A stretch of DNA of 63,043 bases from Oscillospiraceae bacterium (GCA_017622295.1 JAGARK010000030.1:1-63043); one strand, 5' to 3'. Counted from the stretch's first letter, positions 8,918-16,860 are shown. A program made the numbers and translations. The notes: generated by a model from the letters alone, not told the origin.

Positions 8918-9415
8918 ATGAAGATACTTGTTTTATCCGATTCCCATGCGGCCCTGAGCTTTATGCGTCTTTGCATTGAGAAGGTGAAGCCGGATTGGAT
9001 CGTCCATCTGGGTGACTATTTTGATGATGGTCAGGCCATGGCGGAGGAATATCCCGAGATTTGCCTGGTTCAGGTGCCGGGCAATTGCGATAAATACCGC
9101 TGCCCTCCCTTCAGGCCGGAGATTCTGATCCAGCGGGTGGGAGATGTGCAGCTTTATATGACCCACGGCCACAAGCACCGGGTCAAGGTGGACACCGGCA
9201 AGCTCCTGAGCGATGCCCGGGCCAGCCGGGTGGATGCGGTGCTCTACGGCCACACCCATGTGGCAAACTGCTATCGCGATACCGACGGGCTGTGGATTCT
9301 CAACCCCGGCTCCTGCGGATATTTCGGCGGCAGTGCCGGCCTGATCGAAACGAAGGACGGAAAGATTCTGGGCTGCCGGATCCTGCGGCAGGAAGATCTG
9401 GAGGATGGTTTATGA
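8918..9415 (+). CDS. YfcE/MJ0936 family metallophosphoesterase
   Basis: 165 aa. It has all metal-binding blocks of the calcineurin-like phosphodiesterase fold: SDSHA, GDYFDDG, GNCDKY, THGHKH and GHTHV. Family members hydrolyse model phosphodiesters; the natural substrate is usually unknown. The start chosen is the ATG at 8918, which gives the standard MKILVLSDSH beginning; the upstream in-frame ATG at 8840 overlaps the divergent gene. The ribosome site is weak (AGGAAAG, rather far). Its stop overlaps the coaX start (ATGA), so the two genes form an operon. Confidence 0.92.
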   Translation: MKILVLSDSHAALSFMRLCIEKVKPDWIVHLGDYFDDGQAMAEEYPEICLVQVPGNCDKYRCPPFRPEILIQRVGDVQLYMTHGHKHRVKVDTGKLLSDARASRVDAVLYGHTHVANCYRDTDGLWILNPGSCGYFGGSAGLIETKDGKILGCRILRQEDLEDGL

Positions 9416-10182
9416 TACTGACTGTTGATATCGGCAATTCCAACATCGTTGTGGGCGGTGTCCGGGACGATGAGATCCTCTTTGAAGCGCGGCTTCGTAC
9501 CGACGCAACCAAGACCTCGGATGAATACTGCATCGACCTGAAAATGCTGCTGGATGTGAATCAGTGCAGCCCCCGGGACATCGAGGGCTCCATCATTGCC
9601 TCCGTGGTGCCCCAGGTTCTCAACTCCATGCAGACAGCCATCCGCAAGATCTCCGATCGTAAGATTCTGGTAGTGGGCCCCGGCTTGAAGACCGGCCTGA
9701 ACATCCAGATCGAAAATCCAGGCCAGACCGGTGCAGACCTGGTGGTAGGCAGCGTTGCGGCCCTGCGGCAGCATCAGCCCCCCATGATCGTCATCGACAT
9801 GGGCACGGCCACCACCATGATCGTCCTGGACAAGAACGGCGCCCTGGTGGGCGGCAGCATCAGCCCCGGCGTAAAGATCTCCATGGACGCTCTGACGGAG
9901 CGGACGGCACTGCTTCCGGGTCTGCAGCTGGACCAGCCCAGGAAGGCCATCGGCCGCAACACCATCGACTGTATGCGCAGCGGCATTATGCTGGGTACCG
10001 CCTGCATGATCGACGGAATGATCGAGCGGATGGAGCAGGAGCTGGGCTACAAGACCACTGTCATCGCCACCGGCGGCATTGCCAAATTTGTGCTGCCCCT
10101 GTGCCGGCGGGAGATCATCTATGACAAGGACCTGCTTTTAAAGGGCCTTGCGGCCCTTTACCGGGACAACCGGAAGGCCTGA
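9412..10182 (+). CDS. coaX: Type III pantothenate kinase
   Basis: 256 aa. Phosphorylates pantothenate, the first step of coenzyme A synthesis, using an ASKHA-fold kinase that is insensitive to CoA feedback. The phosphate motif DIGNSNIVVG is at the N-terminus, the second nucleotide motif DMGTATT and the GGSISPGVK substrate segment lie mid-protein, and ATGGIA near residue 222 completes the adenosine pocket. The ATG overlaps the stop codon of the phosphodiesterase gene. It is a complete gene of normal length. Confidence 0.95.
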   Translation: MILTVDIGNSNIVVGGVRDDEILFEARLRTDATKTSDEYCIDLKMLLDVNQCSPRDIEGSIIASVVPQVLNSMQTAIRKISDRKILVVGPGLKTGLNIQIENPGQTGADLVVGSVAALRQHQPPMIVIDMGTATTMIVLDKNGALVGGSISPGVKISMDALTERTALLPGLQLDQPRKAIGRNTIDCMRSGIMLGTACMIDGMIERMEQELGYKTTVIATGGIAKFVLPLCRREIIYDKDLLLKGLAALYRDNRKA

Positions 10183-10196
10183 TCATACTAATTCTT

Positions 10197-10313
10197 GATA
10201 AAATGGCCTTTCGCCATTTTATCGTGCCATATACATGGCACACCGCTTGCAGCGGCAAGAAAACGTATGGATTTCGTTTTTGAGGCAATGCCCCTCAGGC
10301 TGCTTAGGCAGCC
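10197..10313. repeat. Cluster of tandem hairpins
   Basis: Back-to-back inverted repeats fill this stretch: GATAAAATGGC/GCCATTTTATC (10197-10223), GTGCCAT/ATGGCAC (10224-10241), CCGCT/AGCGG (10243-10255), AAAACG/CGTTTT (10260-10280), GAGG/CCTC (10282-10296) and GGCTGC/GCAGCC (10298-10313). It sits directly after the stop codon of the minus-strand 58-residue gene and after coaX. A composite palindromic repeat element or a highly folded 3' untranslated region would both fit. Confidence 0.75.
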
Positions 10314-10318
10314 TTGTA

Positions 10319-10495
10319 TCACATGGTGACCAGAAACAGCATGGCGGAAACGGTTCCCAAACCTGTGACCACAGCCAGAACGGTATCGACGGCTTTGTCG
10401 ATATAGTAGTGGGGGTCTGCGGCATTGGGGTAGGGACGGCGGTAAATATGCAGATGGGACTTGCTCTTTCTGATGTTTTTTGCTGTGGTTTTCAT
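10319..10495 (-). CDS. Small membrane protein, 58 residues
   Basis: 58 aa. AAAGGAGG stands eight bases before the ATG at 10495, one of the best ribosome sites in the window. The N-terminal half is basic and rich in Tyr and His (KSHLHIYRRPYPN), the C-terminal half a single hydrophobic segment (TVLAVVTGLGTVSAMLFLV), giving a one-pass membrane protein with a cationic cytoplasmic head. It lies between coaX and the next plus-strand gene and its 3' end runs straight into the hairpin cluster. Function unknown. Confidence 0.75.
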   Translation of the reverse strand: MKTTAKNIRKSKSHLHIYRRPYPNAADPHYYIDKAVDTVLAVVTGLGTVSAMLFLVTM

Positions 10496-10591
10496 GATTT
10501 GTACCTCCTTTGTTTATGTAATGATAGTATACAAACGTTCGGGTACAATAAAGTGGACTCAATAGACTTTGTTAAGGTTTTTTGACGCCTC

Positions 10592-10620
10592 TTGCATCTG
10601 GGGCGTAAATGTGCTATGAT
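10592..10620 (+). promoter_or_regulatory. Promoter of the 132-residue membrane protein gene
   Basis: TTGCAT (10592-10597) and TATGAT (10615-10620) with a 17-base spacer, about 28 bases before the ATG. Confidence 0.6.
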
Positions 10621-10648
10621 ATGAAAAATATTTCTCCGGAGGTGGATT

Positions 10649-11047
10649 ATGAATAATTCCGGAAATCAAAATGAAAATCGTGCTTCCGGCCTGCAGAAGA
10701 TTAATCATGTGTTCGGAAAGATTGGCCATGTGTTTTATCTGATTGGTCTGTGGATCTACAGACTCAGACGGTTCCTGCTGGCGATCCCTGTGGTCCTTGC
10801 GGCGCTGAAAATTGCCAGCCTGAATATGGAACGTCTTCCCGAGATAGTGGGACTGAATCTTCAGTCCACCGGTGAGTTCGCCCAGATGGTGACGAGAGAA
10901 TATGCGGTCTACGGCCCCCTGGGTGTTACGGCGCTGTGTTTGCTGATGATGTTCTTTTCCAGAAAGGTCGTGTATCCCTGGATCATCAGCATCTTTACGC
11001 TGGTGCTGCCGTATTTGATCTATCTGACCAACGTTTATCCTGCCTAA
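10649..11047 (+). CDS. Hypothetical integral membrane protein
   Basis: 132 aa with three probable membrane segments (about 28-60, 92-105 and 108-128) after a polar Asn-rich N-terminus. GGAGG precedes the ATG by six bases; a promoter lies just upstream and an intrinsic terminator just downstream, so it is transcribed alone. No family recognised and no catalytic motif visible. Confidence 0.75.
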   Translation: MNNSGNQNENRASGLQKINHVFGKIGHVFYLIGLWIYRLRRFLLAIPVVLAALKIASLNMERLPEIVGLNLQSTGEFAQMVTREYAVYGPLGVTALCLLMMFFSRKVVYPWIISIFTLVLPYLIYLTNVYPA

Positions 11048-11054
11048 AGAAAAT

Positions 11055-11086
11055 GCCCCCGGTTTTGCTGGAACAAAACCGGGGGC
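11055..11086 (+). terminator. Intrinsic terminator
   Basis: Perfect 13-bp stem GCCCCCGGTTTTG / CAAAACCGGGGGC with a six-base loop, eight bases after the preceding stop; the tail is short (TTCT). Confidence 0.75.
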
Positions 11087-11210
11087 TTCTGCATAGAATG
11101 AAATACGTGCGCATCTTCGCGTTTGTGTAATATTCATAAAAACAGACATGGCATTTCAACAATTTATTTCCAGGTTGTTCAAAGAATCTTCACCAATGGA
11201 AGCCAGAATA

Positions 11211-11219
11211 TGGTATAAT
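11211..11219 (+). promoter_or_regulatory. Extended -10 promoter of a short transcript
   Basis: TGGTATAAT matches the extended -10 consensus (TGnTATAAT). No good -35 at 17 bases is visible. It would start a transcript of about 135 bases ending at the terminator at 11330-11362. Confidence 0.5.
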
Positions 11220-11252
11220 TCAGGTACACAACAGGTGAGGTGGAGAAAACCG

Positions 11253-11321
11253 ATGCCGTGGAAACATTCGCGGATAATCCGACGGTGGCCTCGTGACAGA
11301 CTTCATCCTAAGAAAGAATAA
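11253..11321 (+). CDS. Possible 22-residue cationic peptide
   Basis: A 22-codon frame beginning MPWKHSRIIRRWPRD, strongly basic with two tryptophans. GAGGTGGAG lies seven bases upstream, an extended -10 promoter lies 34 bases upstream, and an intrinsic terminator begins nine bases after the stop. This promoter-ribosome site-frame-terminator arrangement suggests a dedicated tiny gene; a small RNA with an incidental frame is the alternative. There is no homology evidence. Confidence 0.4.
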   Translation: MPWKHSRIIRRWPRDRLHPKKE

Positions 11322-11329
11322 CCACCCTG

Positions 11330-11362
11330 GCAGCGGTCTACCGGACCGCTGCATTTCGTTTT
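11330..11362 (+). terminator. Intrinsic terminator of the short transcript
   Basis: Stem GCAGCGGTC / GACCGCTGC (9 bp) with loop TACCG and a TTTCGTTTT tail. Confidence 0.75.
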
Positions 11363-11369
11363 AATAAGT

Positions 11370-11397
11370 AATCCGCCCGGATTTTTCCGGGCGGATT
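11370..11397 (-). terminator. Terminator-like hairpin after the phosphatidyltransferase gene
   Basis: Stem AATCCGCCCGG / CCGGGCGGATT (11 bp) six bases beyond the stop of the minus-strand gene. The tail on the minus strand is only moderately T-rich. Confidence 0.6.
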
Positions 11398-11403
11398 TGT
11401 CGT

Positions 11404-11982
11404 TTAGTTTTCCAGATCCTGGACTTTTTTCTTTTTGCCGAAATAGGCAAGAATATAGGATATGAAGGACCAGCTCAGAAATGCAAGGTCTGTAATGGCG
11501 ATTGCATCAATGATGGTTTCATTCAGATCCGGCATCAGCACCAGCAGGATCAGACTGATGAACAGCACCGTGGTGCAGACCTTGCCGGCAAGCAGGGCAC
11601 CGGGAAGCATCTTGCCCCGGCGAAGATTGACCAGACCGGCAATGCCCTGAAACAGTTCCTTGACAATAAAGAGCACTAATACAAACCGTAAAATGGGATA
11701 TTTGATGGAAAGGCACAGCGTCAGTGTGAACTGGGTCGCTTTATCGGCAATGGGGTCCAGAATTTTGCCCAGGGTGGAGATCATATTGAAATGTCGGGCG
11801 ATTTTGCCGTCAATCATATCGGTCAGACAGGATACGGCAAGAATTGTACCTGCCAGAAAATAATCTGACAAGTCCTTCGCATTCAGATAGATGACCACAT
11901 ATACCGGAATCAGTACCAGGCGGAACATACTGAGAATATTTGGAATGGTAAAAACATCTTTTTTCCAGTCTTTAATGAACAT
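11404..11982 (-). CDS. CDP-alcohol phosphatidyltransferase family protein (PgsA-like)
   Basis: 192 aa integral membrane enzyme. The family motif DG-x2-AR-x8-G-x3-D-x3-D is complete: DGKIAR, then G and the pair D-P-I-A-D. Enzymes of this fold join a CDP-diacylglycerol to a small alcohol, most often glycerol-3-phosphate (PgsA) in Clostridia; the substrate cannot be read from sequence alone. Five or six membrane segments are apparent, with a lysine-rich C-terminus. GGAGGAAGGAATCC precedes the ATG and a consensus-like promoter lies upstream. Confidence 0.88.
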   Translation of the reverse strand: MFIKDWKKDVFTIPNILSMFRLVLIPVYVVIYLNAKDLSDYFLAGTILAVSCLTDMIDGKIARHFNMISTLGKILDPIADKATQFTLTLCLSIKYPILRFVLVLFIVKELFQGIAGLVNLRRGKMLPGALLAGKVCTTVLFISLILLVLMPDLNETIIDAIAITDLAFLSWSFISYILAYFGKKKKVQDLEN

Positions 11983-12031
11983 GGATTCCTTCCTCCGTGA
12001 GGGATAAATGGTAAAAATATATTTAAAATAT

Positions 12032-12060
12032 ATTATATTCCTCTTTGTTCAATGAATCAA
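12032..12060 (-). promoter_or_regulatory. Promoter of the phosphatidyltransferase gene
   Basis: Minus-strand TTGATT (12055-12060) and TATAAT (12032-12037) with a 17-base spacer. Confidence 0.65.
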
Positions 12061-12097
12061 GAGTTTAAACTGCCATTGCGGAAAATTAATAAATTAT

Positions 12098-12655
12098 CTA
12101 CATTTTGGAATTCGGCATTTCACGGGCTACACCGCGCCCCAGGTTTGCCGCCAACGGGAAATGCAGTGCCAGATGCTTCCAGGTGATCTTATCCAGTTCT
12201 CCCGTCATGGGAAGGCCGCTGAGAGCCTGGAAGGAGGCCAGGGAATCGCTGGTTGCCGGATCCAGAATCCCGGATTGTGTGGGCGTGCCGACGCTTGCAT
12301 AGGTCTGGGACAGAACCAGAAGCAGGGCCTGGGCAACATAGAGGTAGGGGCTGGCTTCGCCCCGCCGAAGCACCTGGCCGGGATTGAGAATGACCTCCAC
12401 AGGCTGTGCTTCGATCAGCTTTATCAGTGCCGGTTCATATGCAGCCACGAGGGTTTCCCAGGTGTCCTGATCTGTGATGCCTGTAACGCTCAGACCATGA
12501 TTGCGCTGAAAGGCTGTAACGGCGGCCATGGTTTGAGGGCCATAAATTCCATCCGGGATGACCCGGGCGTATTTTCCGTCGGATTCCGCCAGCACCCGGA
12601 GCATGGTCTGAAGGCTTCGGATGGGCTGCGCGATAAAGGATTCATTGGGTCTCAT
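12098..12655 (-). CDS. Peptidoglycan-binding (PG_binding_1) repeat protein
   Basis: 185 aa built from two peptidoglycan-binding domain 1 units: residues about 12-70 (DGIYGPQTMAAVTAFQRNHGL, split by family consensus) and about 105-165 (ILDPATSDSLASFQ). No signal peptide is seen, which fits spore-associated proteins made inside the mother cell. The ATG overlaps the stop of the upstream SpoIID-like gene (ATGA), so the genes are translationally coupled. It is the last gene of a four-gene minus-strand operon that probably concerns the spore envelope; that role is inferred from partners. Confidence 0.82.
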   Translation of the reverse strand: MRPNESFIAQPIRSLQTMLRVLAESDGKYARVIPDGIYGPQTMAAVTAFQRNHGLSVTGITDQDTWETLVAAYEPALIKLIEAQPVEVILNPGQVLRRGEASPYLYVAQALLLVLSQTYASVGTPTQSGILDPATSDSLASFQALSGLPMTGELDKITWKHLALHFPLAANLGRGVAREMPNSKM

Positions 12656-13878
12656 CGTACTGCCTCCTGTCTGACCGGGTCCTGGTTGCCTGTGCGCAGA
12701 TTCCTTCCTGGAAACTGTGTCATGGTGGTGGTTTGGGAATAGCGGTTTCTGGGAGTCGTCTGGGCTGCCTGGGCATCGGTGTAGGGGAAGGTCTCTCTGT
12801 TTCGCAAAGCCGTGTTTTCGATACCGGAGAACTGGTCGTAAATCTCATCCCAGGTATCGTCGTCCACCTCACCGGTTTGGGGCAGGCCGAACCACCGCTG
12901 GGCGGCCAGTACGGCTTCCCGGGTTCTGGGGCCGAAGATGCCGTCCACGGCAATATCGGGGATCTGGGGAATGAAGGACGATAGAACGGAGAGCATGTAT
13001 TGCAGGTGCCGGATCTTATCGCCGGTGTCTCCCTGTTGGAGGGGATCGGGGTAGGACCAGTTGATGGAGTAGAACTGTTGCCCCTGACTGCGAAGCTCCG
13101 ACAAAGATGTGACCGCCGTATAAAGCCGCACCAGTGCATACCAGGTGGCTTTCCCGACGATGCCGTCGGGAGTCAGATTGAATATTTCCTGGAATTTCCG
13201 CACGGAGGCTTCCGTCCTGCTACCGAAGATGCCGTCCACCGTGGGGACCTTTGGAATGGCCGGATAATTCTGGGAGATCCGGTTCAGCGCAACCTGGATC
13301 ACCACCACATTGGGCCCGGAGCTGCCGCGGCGCAGGGCGGTGCCGGGATAGGAGGATGTGTAGCCCCGGATGGGGGCGTTGGGGACGATCTCCACGTTGC
13401 CGTAGTAGCTTCTGAGGATCTGGGTGGAGCTGTAGCCCTGCCGGGCCAGATTCTGGCTGCCCCACTGGCTGAGACCCTCGCAGGTGACGGTTGTGCCGTT
13501 GCAGAATTTGGCCGCCAGAGGCTCGACAAAACCGGGGCGGCGCAGATAGTCGTTGAAGAGTTCATCCACCAGCCGGGCCACATTGTCGAAATAGCTTCTG
13601 CCATTGACGAAGAACTGGTCATAGGCGGTGGAGCTGGTGATGTCAAAATCATAGCCCCGGCTCCGGTAGAACTCTGTATAAACCCGGTTCAGGGCAAAGG
13701 AAACGATGGCCAGAATGTTTGCCCGAAGGGCGCTTTCCTCCCAGGTCGGGTATATCTCACTGGAAGCGACGTTCTTGACATAGTCGGAGAAGGACACCGT
13801 CACATTGGCCGCAGAGGCTGAGGGAGGACCCAGGTGAACAGTGATATATTGGGGTACAAAGGGGATGACGGTCGGCAT
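12652..13878 (-). CDS. SpoIID-like protein with two peptidoglycan-binding domains
   Basis: 408 aa. The first 170 residues resemble the SpoIID/LytB amidase-enhancer fold (FSDYVKNVASSEIYP aligns with the catalytic LxxYLxGVxxxEMP strand of SpoIID, and LSQWGSQNLARQGY with its GHGVGMSQYGA block), but the catalytic Glu region reads SSEIYP and the GHGVG part is degenerate. Two PG_binding_1 domains follow (about 195-255 and 285-345), then a Thr/Gln/Arg-rich tail. There is no signal peptide. Coupled to the neighbouring PG-binding gene. Likely a spore cortex or coat protein (inference). Confidence 0.8.
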   Translation of the reverse strand: MPTVIPFVPQYITVHLGPPSASAANVTVSFSDYVKNVASSEIYPTWEESALRANILAIVSFALNRVYTEFYRSRGYDFDITSSTAYDQFFVNGRSYFDNVARLVDELFNDYLRRPGFVEPLAAKFCNGTTVTCEGLSQWGSQNLARQGYSSTQILRSYYGNVEIVPNAPIRGYTSSYPGTALRRGSSGPNVVVIQVALNRISQNYPAIPKVPTVDGIFGSRTEASVRKFQEIFNLTPDGIVGKATWYALVRLYTAVTSLSELRSQGQQFYSINWSYPDPLQQGDTGDKIRHLQYMLSVLSSFIPQIPDIAVDGIFGPRTREAVLAAQRWFGLPQTGEVDDDTWDEIYDQFSGIENTALRNRETFPYTDAQAAQTTPRNRYSQTTTMTQFPGRNLRTGNQDPVRQEAVR

Positions 13879-13889
13879 GGGTCACCTCC

Positions 13890-14270
13890 TTAGAGATTCT
13901 GGGCCGGGGTCACAAAGAGCTCCCGCCTGTCCCAGGTGTCCGGCAATTCGGAGATGGGGATCATTTCAAGATCCTGATCGGTGGTGGTTTCGGGGAAGAC
14001 CTGAAGGTCCTCGTTTTCGATCTGCTCGAAGCCTTTCAGCCGGGCATAGAGATTCACCCGGGTAAATGGAATCTGTCCGGTGTCCGGTGTCTGGCCGGCC
14101 TCGATATCCGGCACCGGTATCTCGATGGGTTCAATCAGACCGTTTCGGTTTGTAACGCGCATGGCGATGGCAGTGCCATCCGGGGCGGTGACGGAAATTG
14201 CAACATCCGCCAGAGGGATCCGGGCTTTGCCTGTGAATGCATAGACCTGTATGTATCCTGTGGCTGACAG
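13890..14270 (-). CDS. Small beta-rich protein of the spore-type operon (carboxypeptidase-regulatory-like)
   Basis: About 126 aa, rich in beta strands, with a Gly/Thr/Asn pattern (TAPDGTAIAMRVTNRNGLI) like carboxypeptidase-regulatory or transthyretin-type folds. Start: AAAGGAG lies eight bases before an in-frame CTG at 14270, which gives a natural beginning (SATGYIQVYAF). The in-frame ATG at 14288 has no ribosome site and would place AAAGGAG inside the gene. A CTG start is therefore preferred but unproven. It is 11 bases ahead of the SpoIID-like gene and almost certainly cotranscribed. Confidence 0.75.
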   Translation of the reverse strand: MSATGYIQVYAFTGKARIPLADVAISVTAPDGTAIAMRVTNRNGLIEPIEIPVPDIEAGQTPDTGQIPFTRVNLYARLKGFEQIENEDLQVFPETTTDQDLEMIPISELPDTWDRRELFVTPAQNL

Positions 14271-14345
14271 AACGATCACTCCTTTCATGACAAAGCTATC
14301 ATATGCGTCTGGGTCCCTTCCTGTGCGGAAAGGACCCTTTGCAGA

Positions 14346-14774
14346 TTAAAGATAGGACTGCATCTGTCGGATGTTGGCTGTTTCACAGTCCAGCAGCTTC
14401 TGGGACAGAATGGAGACCTGCTCATCCTGACCGGTAAACTGATGGATATTTTTGAGTCCCGTGATCATGCCGCGGGTATTACCCTGTATCATCATTCCGG
14501 CGATTTTGGATTCGGTATTGCCATGGGTCAGCTTCGCCCGGGTCATCATATCAGAAAAGAACCGAACCCCCGGATCCAGCTCCGGCAGGTCCCAGCCCCG
14601 CCGGGCGGCAATGGCGTGGGCTTCCGATTCAATCAGATCGTACTCCCGAAGCTGGGACTCCAGTGCACTGCGGATATTAGACGCCATGGCTTTGTCCAGA
14701 ACGCTGCGGATACCAACCTGGCCCATCTGTGTTGTTTTTAAAATGGAGGATAGGATTTCCTTATTTGTTTTCAT
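14346..14774 (-). CDS. Ferritin-like four-helix protein (DUF2383-like)
   Basis: 142 aa, almost entirely helical, with spacing of acidic and hydrophobic residues typical of a four-helix bundle (AMASNIRSALESQLREYDLI; NIRQMQSYL at the end). It resembles DUF2383 and spore-coat CotF-like proteins, without an obvious di-iron motif. Start at 14774 (MKTNKE), with AAGGGTG about six bases upstream. A GGGTCC/GGACCC hairpin lies between it and the next gene. Position at the head of the spore-type operon suggests a spore role. Confidence 0.72.
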   Translation of the reverse strand: MKTNKEILSSILKTTQMGQVGIRSVLDKAMASNIRSALESQLREYDLIESEAHAIAARRGWDLPELDPGVRFFSDMMTRAKLTHGNTESKIAGMMIQGNTRGMITGLKNIHQFTGQDEQVSILSQKLLDCETANIRQMQSYL

Positions 14775-14875
14775 ATTCATCACCCTTTTAAGAATGTCCA
14801 TTATTTTCTTTTTTATCCGTTCCGAATTGGGTTTTGGCCGCATACAATACGGAAGTGGAAAGGATTGTGATGTCT

Positions 14876-16696
14876 ATGTGTGCAATTGCGGGTATCCTCG
14901 GTCTGAATGTGGATGATGTGACAGCTAAGCAGATGCTCGGGTCCATGCTCCGCCGTGGCCCAGACGGCACAGGTGTATATCAGGAAGAGATCTGCACGCT
15001 GCTTCACGCCCGGCTGGCGATTATTGATCCTCTGGGCGGAAAACAGCCCATGGAGCTTAAGCTTGAAGGGGAGCATTACACGCTGGTTTATAATGGGGAG
15101 CTTTATAATACGGCGGAGTTGCGGCGTGATCTGGAAAAAGAAGGCCATGAATTTGAAGGGCACTCCGATACGGAGGTGGTGCTACATGCCTATGCCCGGT
15201 GGGGGGAGGGATGCCTGGAAAAACTCAACGGGATTTTCTCCTTCGCCGTCTGGGAAAAGAAAAAGATGCGGCTGTTTCTGGCCCGGGACCGGATCGGCGT
15301 GAAGCCCCTGTTTTATAAGCTCCATGAGGGCGGTCTGATCTTCGCGTCGGAGATCAAGACCATTTTGAAATACCCATCCGTGAAAGCAGAACTCGATGAG
15401 CAGGGGGCGGCGGAGATTGTGCTGTTGGGCCCTGGCAGGACCCCGGGCTGCGGTGTCTTCCGGGGAATATCGGAGCTGGAGCCGGGCTGCTGCGGCTATT
15501 GGGATGCGGGAAGATTGAACATCCGTCGATATTGGAAGCTGCTGGATCGGGAGCACACCCAGGATTTTTCCGAAACAGCGGCTTATGTCCGCTATTTGGT
15601 GGAGGATGCCATCCGGCGGCAGATGGTATCGGATGTACCCATCGGAACCTTTCTGTCCGGCGGGCTGGATTCCAGCCTCATTTCCTCTGTCTGCGCCCGT
15701 CAGCTGCGGCAGCGGGGGAAGCGGCTGAAGACCTTTTCGGTGGATTATGAGAACAACGACCGGTATTTTGTACCCGGAAAATTCCAGCCCAATTCTGACG
15801 GCGATTACATTCGCCTGATGGCAGAGGCTATCGACACGGACCACAGCTGGAGCGTACTGACTCCGGAAAACCTGATGGACGCGCTGGAAGACGCTACAAT
15901 TGCAAGGGATCTGCCAGGGATGGCGGATGTGGATTTTTCCCTGCTGGCATTCTGCCGGGCGATTCGCCGGGATGTGAAGGTAGCCCTTTCAGGGGAGTGC
16001 GCCGATGAGATCTTCGGTGGCTATCCCTGGTACCGGGATCCGGAGATCCGGGACGCTGACGGCTTCCCCTGGGCCCAGAATACCGCAAGCAGAGTCGGGA
16101 TGTTGAATCCATCCCTGGTAGCTAAGACAGGCGGCGCCGATTATATCCGGGAGCGGTATCTTCAAACACTCCGGGAAATCGACATTCTCCCGGGGCAGTC
16201 TCATCAGGAACGCCGGATGAAGGAAATGGTGAATCTGAATTTCCGCTGGTTCATGCAGACACTGCTGGACCGGAAGGACCGGATGAGTATGTATTCAGGG
16301 CTTGAGGTCCGGGTTCCCTTCTGTGATTACCGGATCGCCGAATACCTCTACGGGGTTCCCTGGGAATATAAAGACCACGGTGGAGTTGAAAAGGGACTGC
16401 TGCGGCATGCCATGAACGGCCTGCTTCCGGATGCGGTGCTGTGGCGGAAGAAGAGTCCCTATCCCAAAACATTTGATCCGGCCTATACCCGCCTGGTCAG
16501 CGGAAGGCTTGAAAAACTCCTGATGGAGGACTCGCCTCTGTTTTATCTTGTTTCCCGGGATGGGGTTCGGAAACTTTTATCCGGCGATGAGAAATGGCCC
16601 TGGTATGGCCAGCTGATGAAGGGCCCCCAGACCATCGCCTATTTTTTGCAGATCGATTTCTGGCTGAAGCATTACAGGATCGATTTCGCTTTCTGA
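14876..16696 (+). CDS. asnB: Asparagine synthase (glutamine-hydrolysing)
   Basis: 606 aa. Converts aspartate to asparagine using glutamine and ATP. The start at 14876 exposes the catalytic cysteine as residue 2 (MCAIAGILG), the reason for rejecting the longer frame. The N-terminal class-II glutamine amidotransferase domain (about 1-200: RGPDGTG, YNGELYN, RDRIGVKPLFY) is followed by the AMP-forming synthase domain with PP-loop SGGLDSS and ECADEIFGGYPW. It is monocistronic, divergent from the spore-type operon and closed by a strong terminator. Confidence 0.95.
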   Translation: MCAIAGILGLNVDDVTAKQMLGSMLRRGPDGTGVYQEEICTLLHARLAIIDPLGGKQPMELKLEGEHYTLVYNGELYNTAELRRDLEKEGHEFEGHSDTEVVLHAYARWGEGCLEKLNGIFSFAVWEKKKMRLFLARDRIGVKPLFYKLHEGGLIFASEIKTILKYPSVKAELDEQGAAEIVLLGPGRTPGCGVFRGISELEPGCCGYWDAGRLNIRRYWKLLDREHTQDFSETAAYVRYLVEDAIRRQMVSDVPIGTFLSGGLDSSLISSVCARQLRQRGKRLKTFSVDYENNDRYFVPGKFQPNSDGDYIRLMAEAIDTDHSWSVLTPENLMDALEDATIARDLPGMADVDFSLLAFCRAIRRDVKVALSGECADEIFGGYPWYRDPEIRDADGFPWAQNTASRVGMLNPSLVAKTGGADYIRERYLQTLREIDILPGQSHQERRMKEMVNLNFRWFMQTLLDRKDRMSMYSGLEVRVPFCDYRIAEYLYGVPWEYKDHGGVEKGLLRHAMNGLLPDAVLWRKKSPYPKTFDPAYTRLVSGRLEKLLMEDSPLFYLVSRDGVRKLLSGDEKWPWYGQLMKGPQTIAYFLQIDFWLKHYRIDFAF

Positions 16697-16699
16697 TTG

Positions 16700-16745
16700 A
16701 AAAAACTGCTGTTCCACAGTGAAAAGAGGGGAACAGCAGTTTTTT
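16700..16745 (+). terminator. Intrinsic terminator of asnB
   Basis: Perfect 16-bp stem AAAAAACTGCTGTTCC / GGAACAGCAGTTTTTT with a 14-base loop. Confidence 0.92.
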
Positions 16746-16804
16746 TATACGAATGAAAAAGTGAAATTTTGGCAATTTTACCACATGAAATTTTGAGTGG
16801 AAAG

Positions 16805-16813
16805 TGCTATAAT
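16805..16813 (+). promoter_or_regulatory. Extended -10 promoter of the CarD-like gene
   Basis: TGCTATAAT matches TGnTATAAT and lies about 48 bases before the ATG; no strong -35 is visible. Confidence 0.5.
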
Positions 16814-16860
16814 CATATACATAGTAGGGGATTTCGGGACTTTTACGGAGGAGATTGGAT

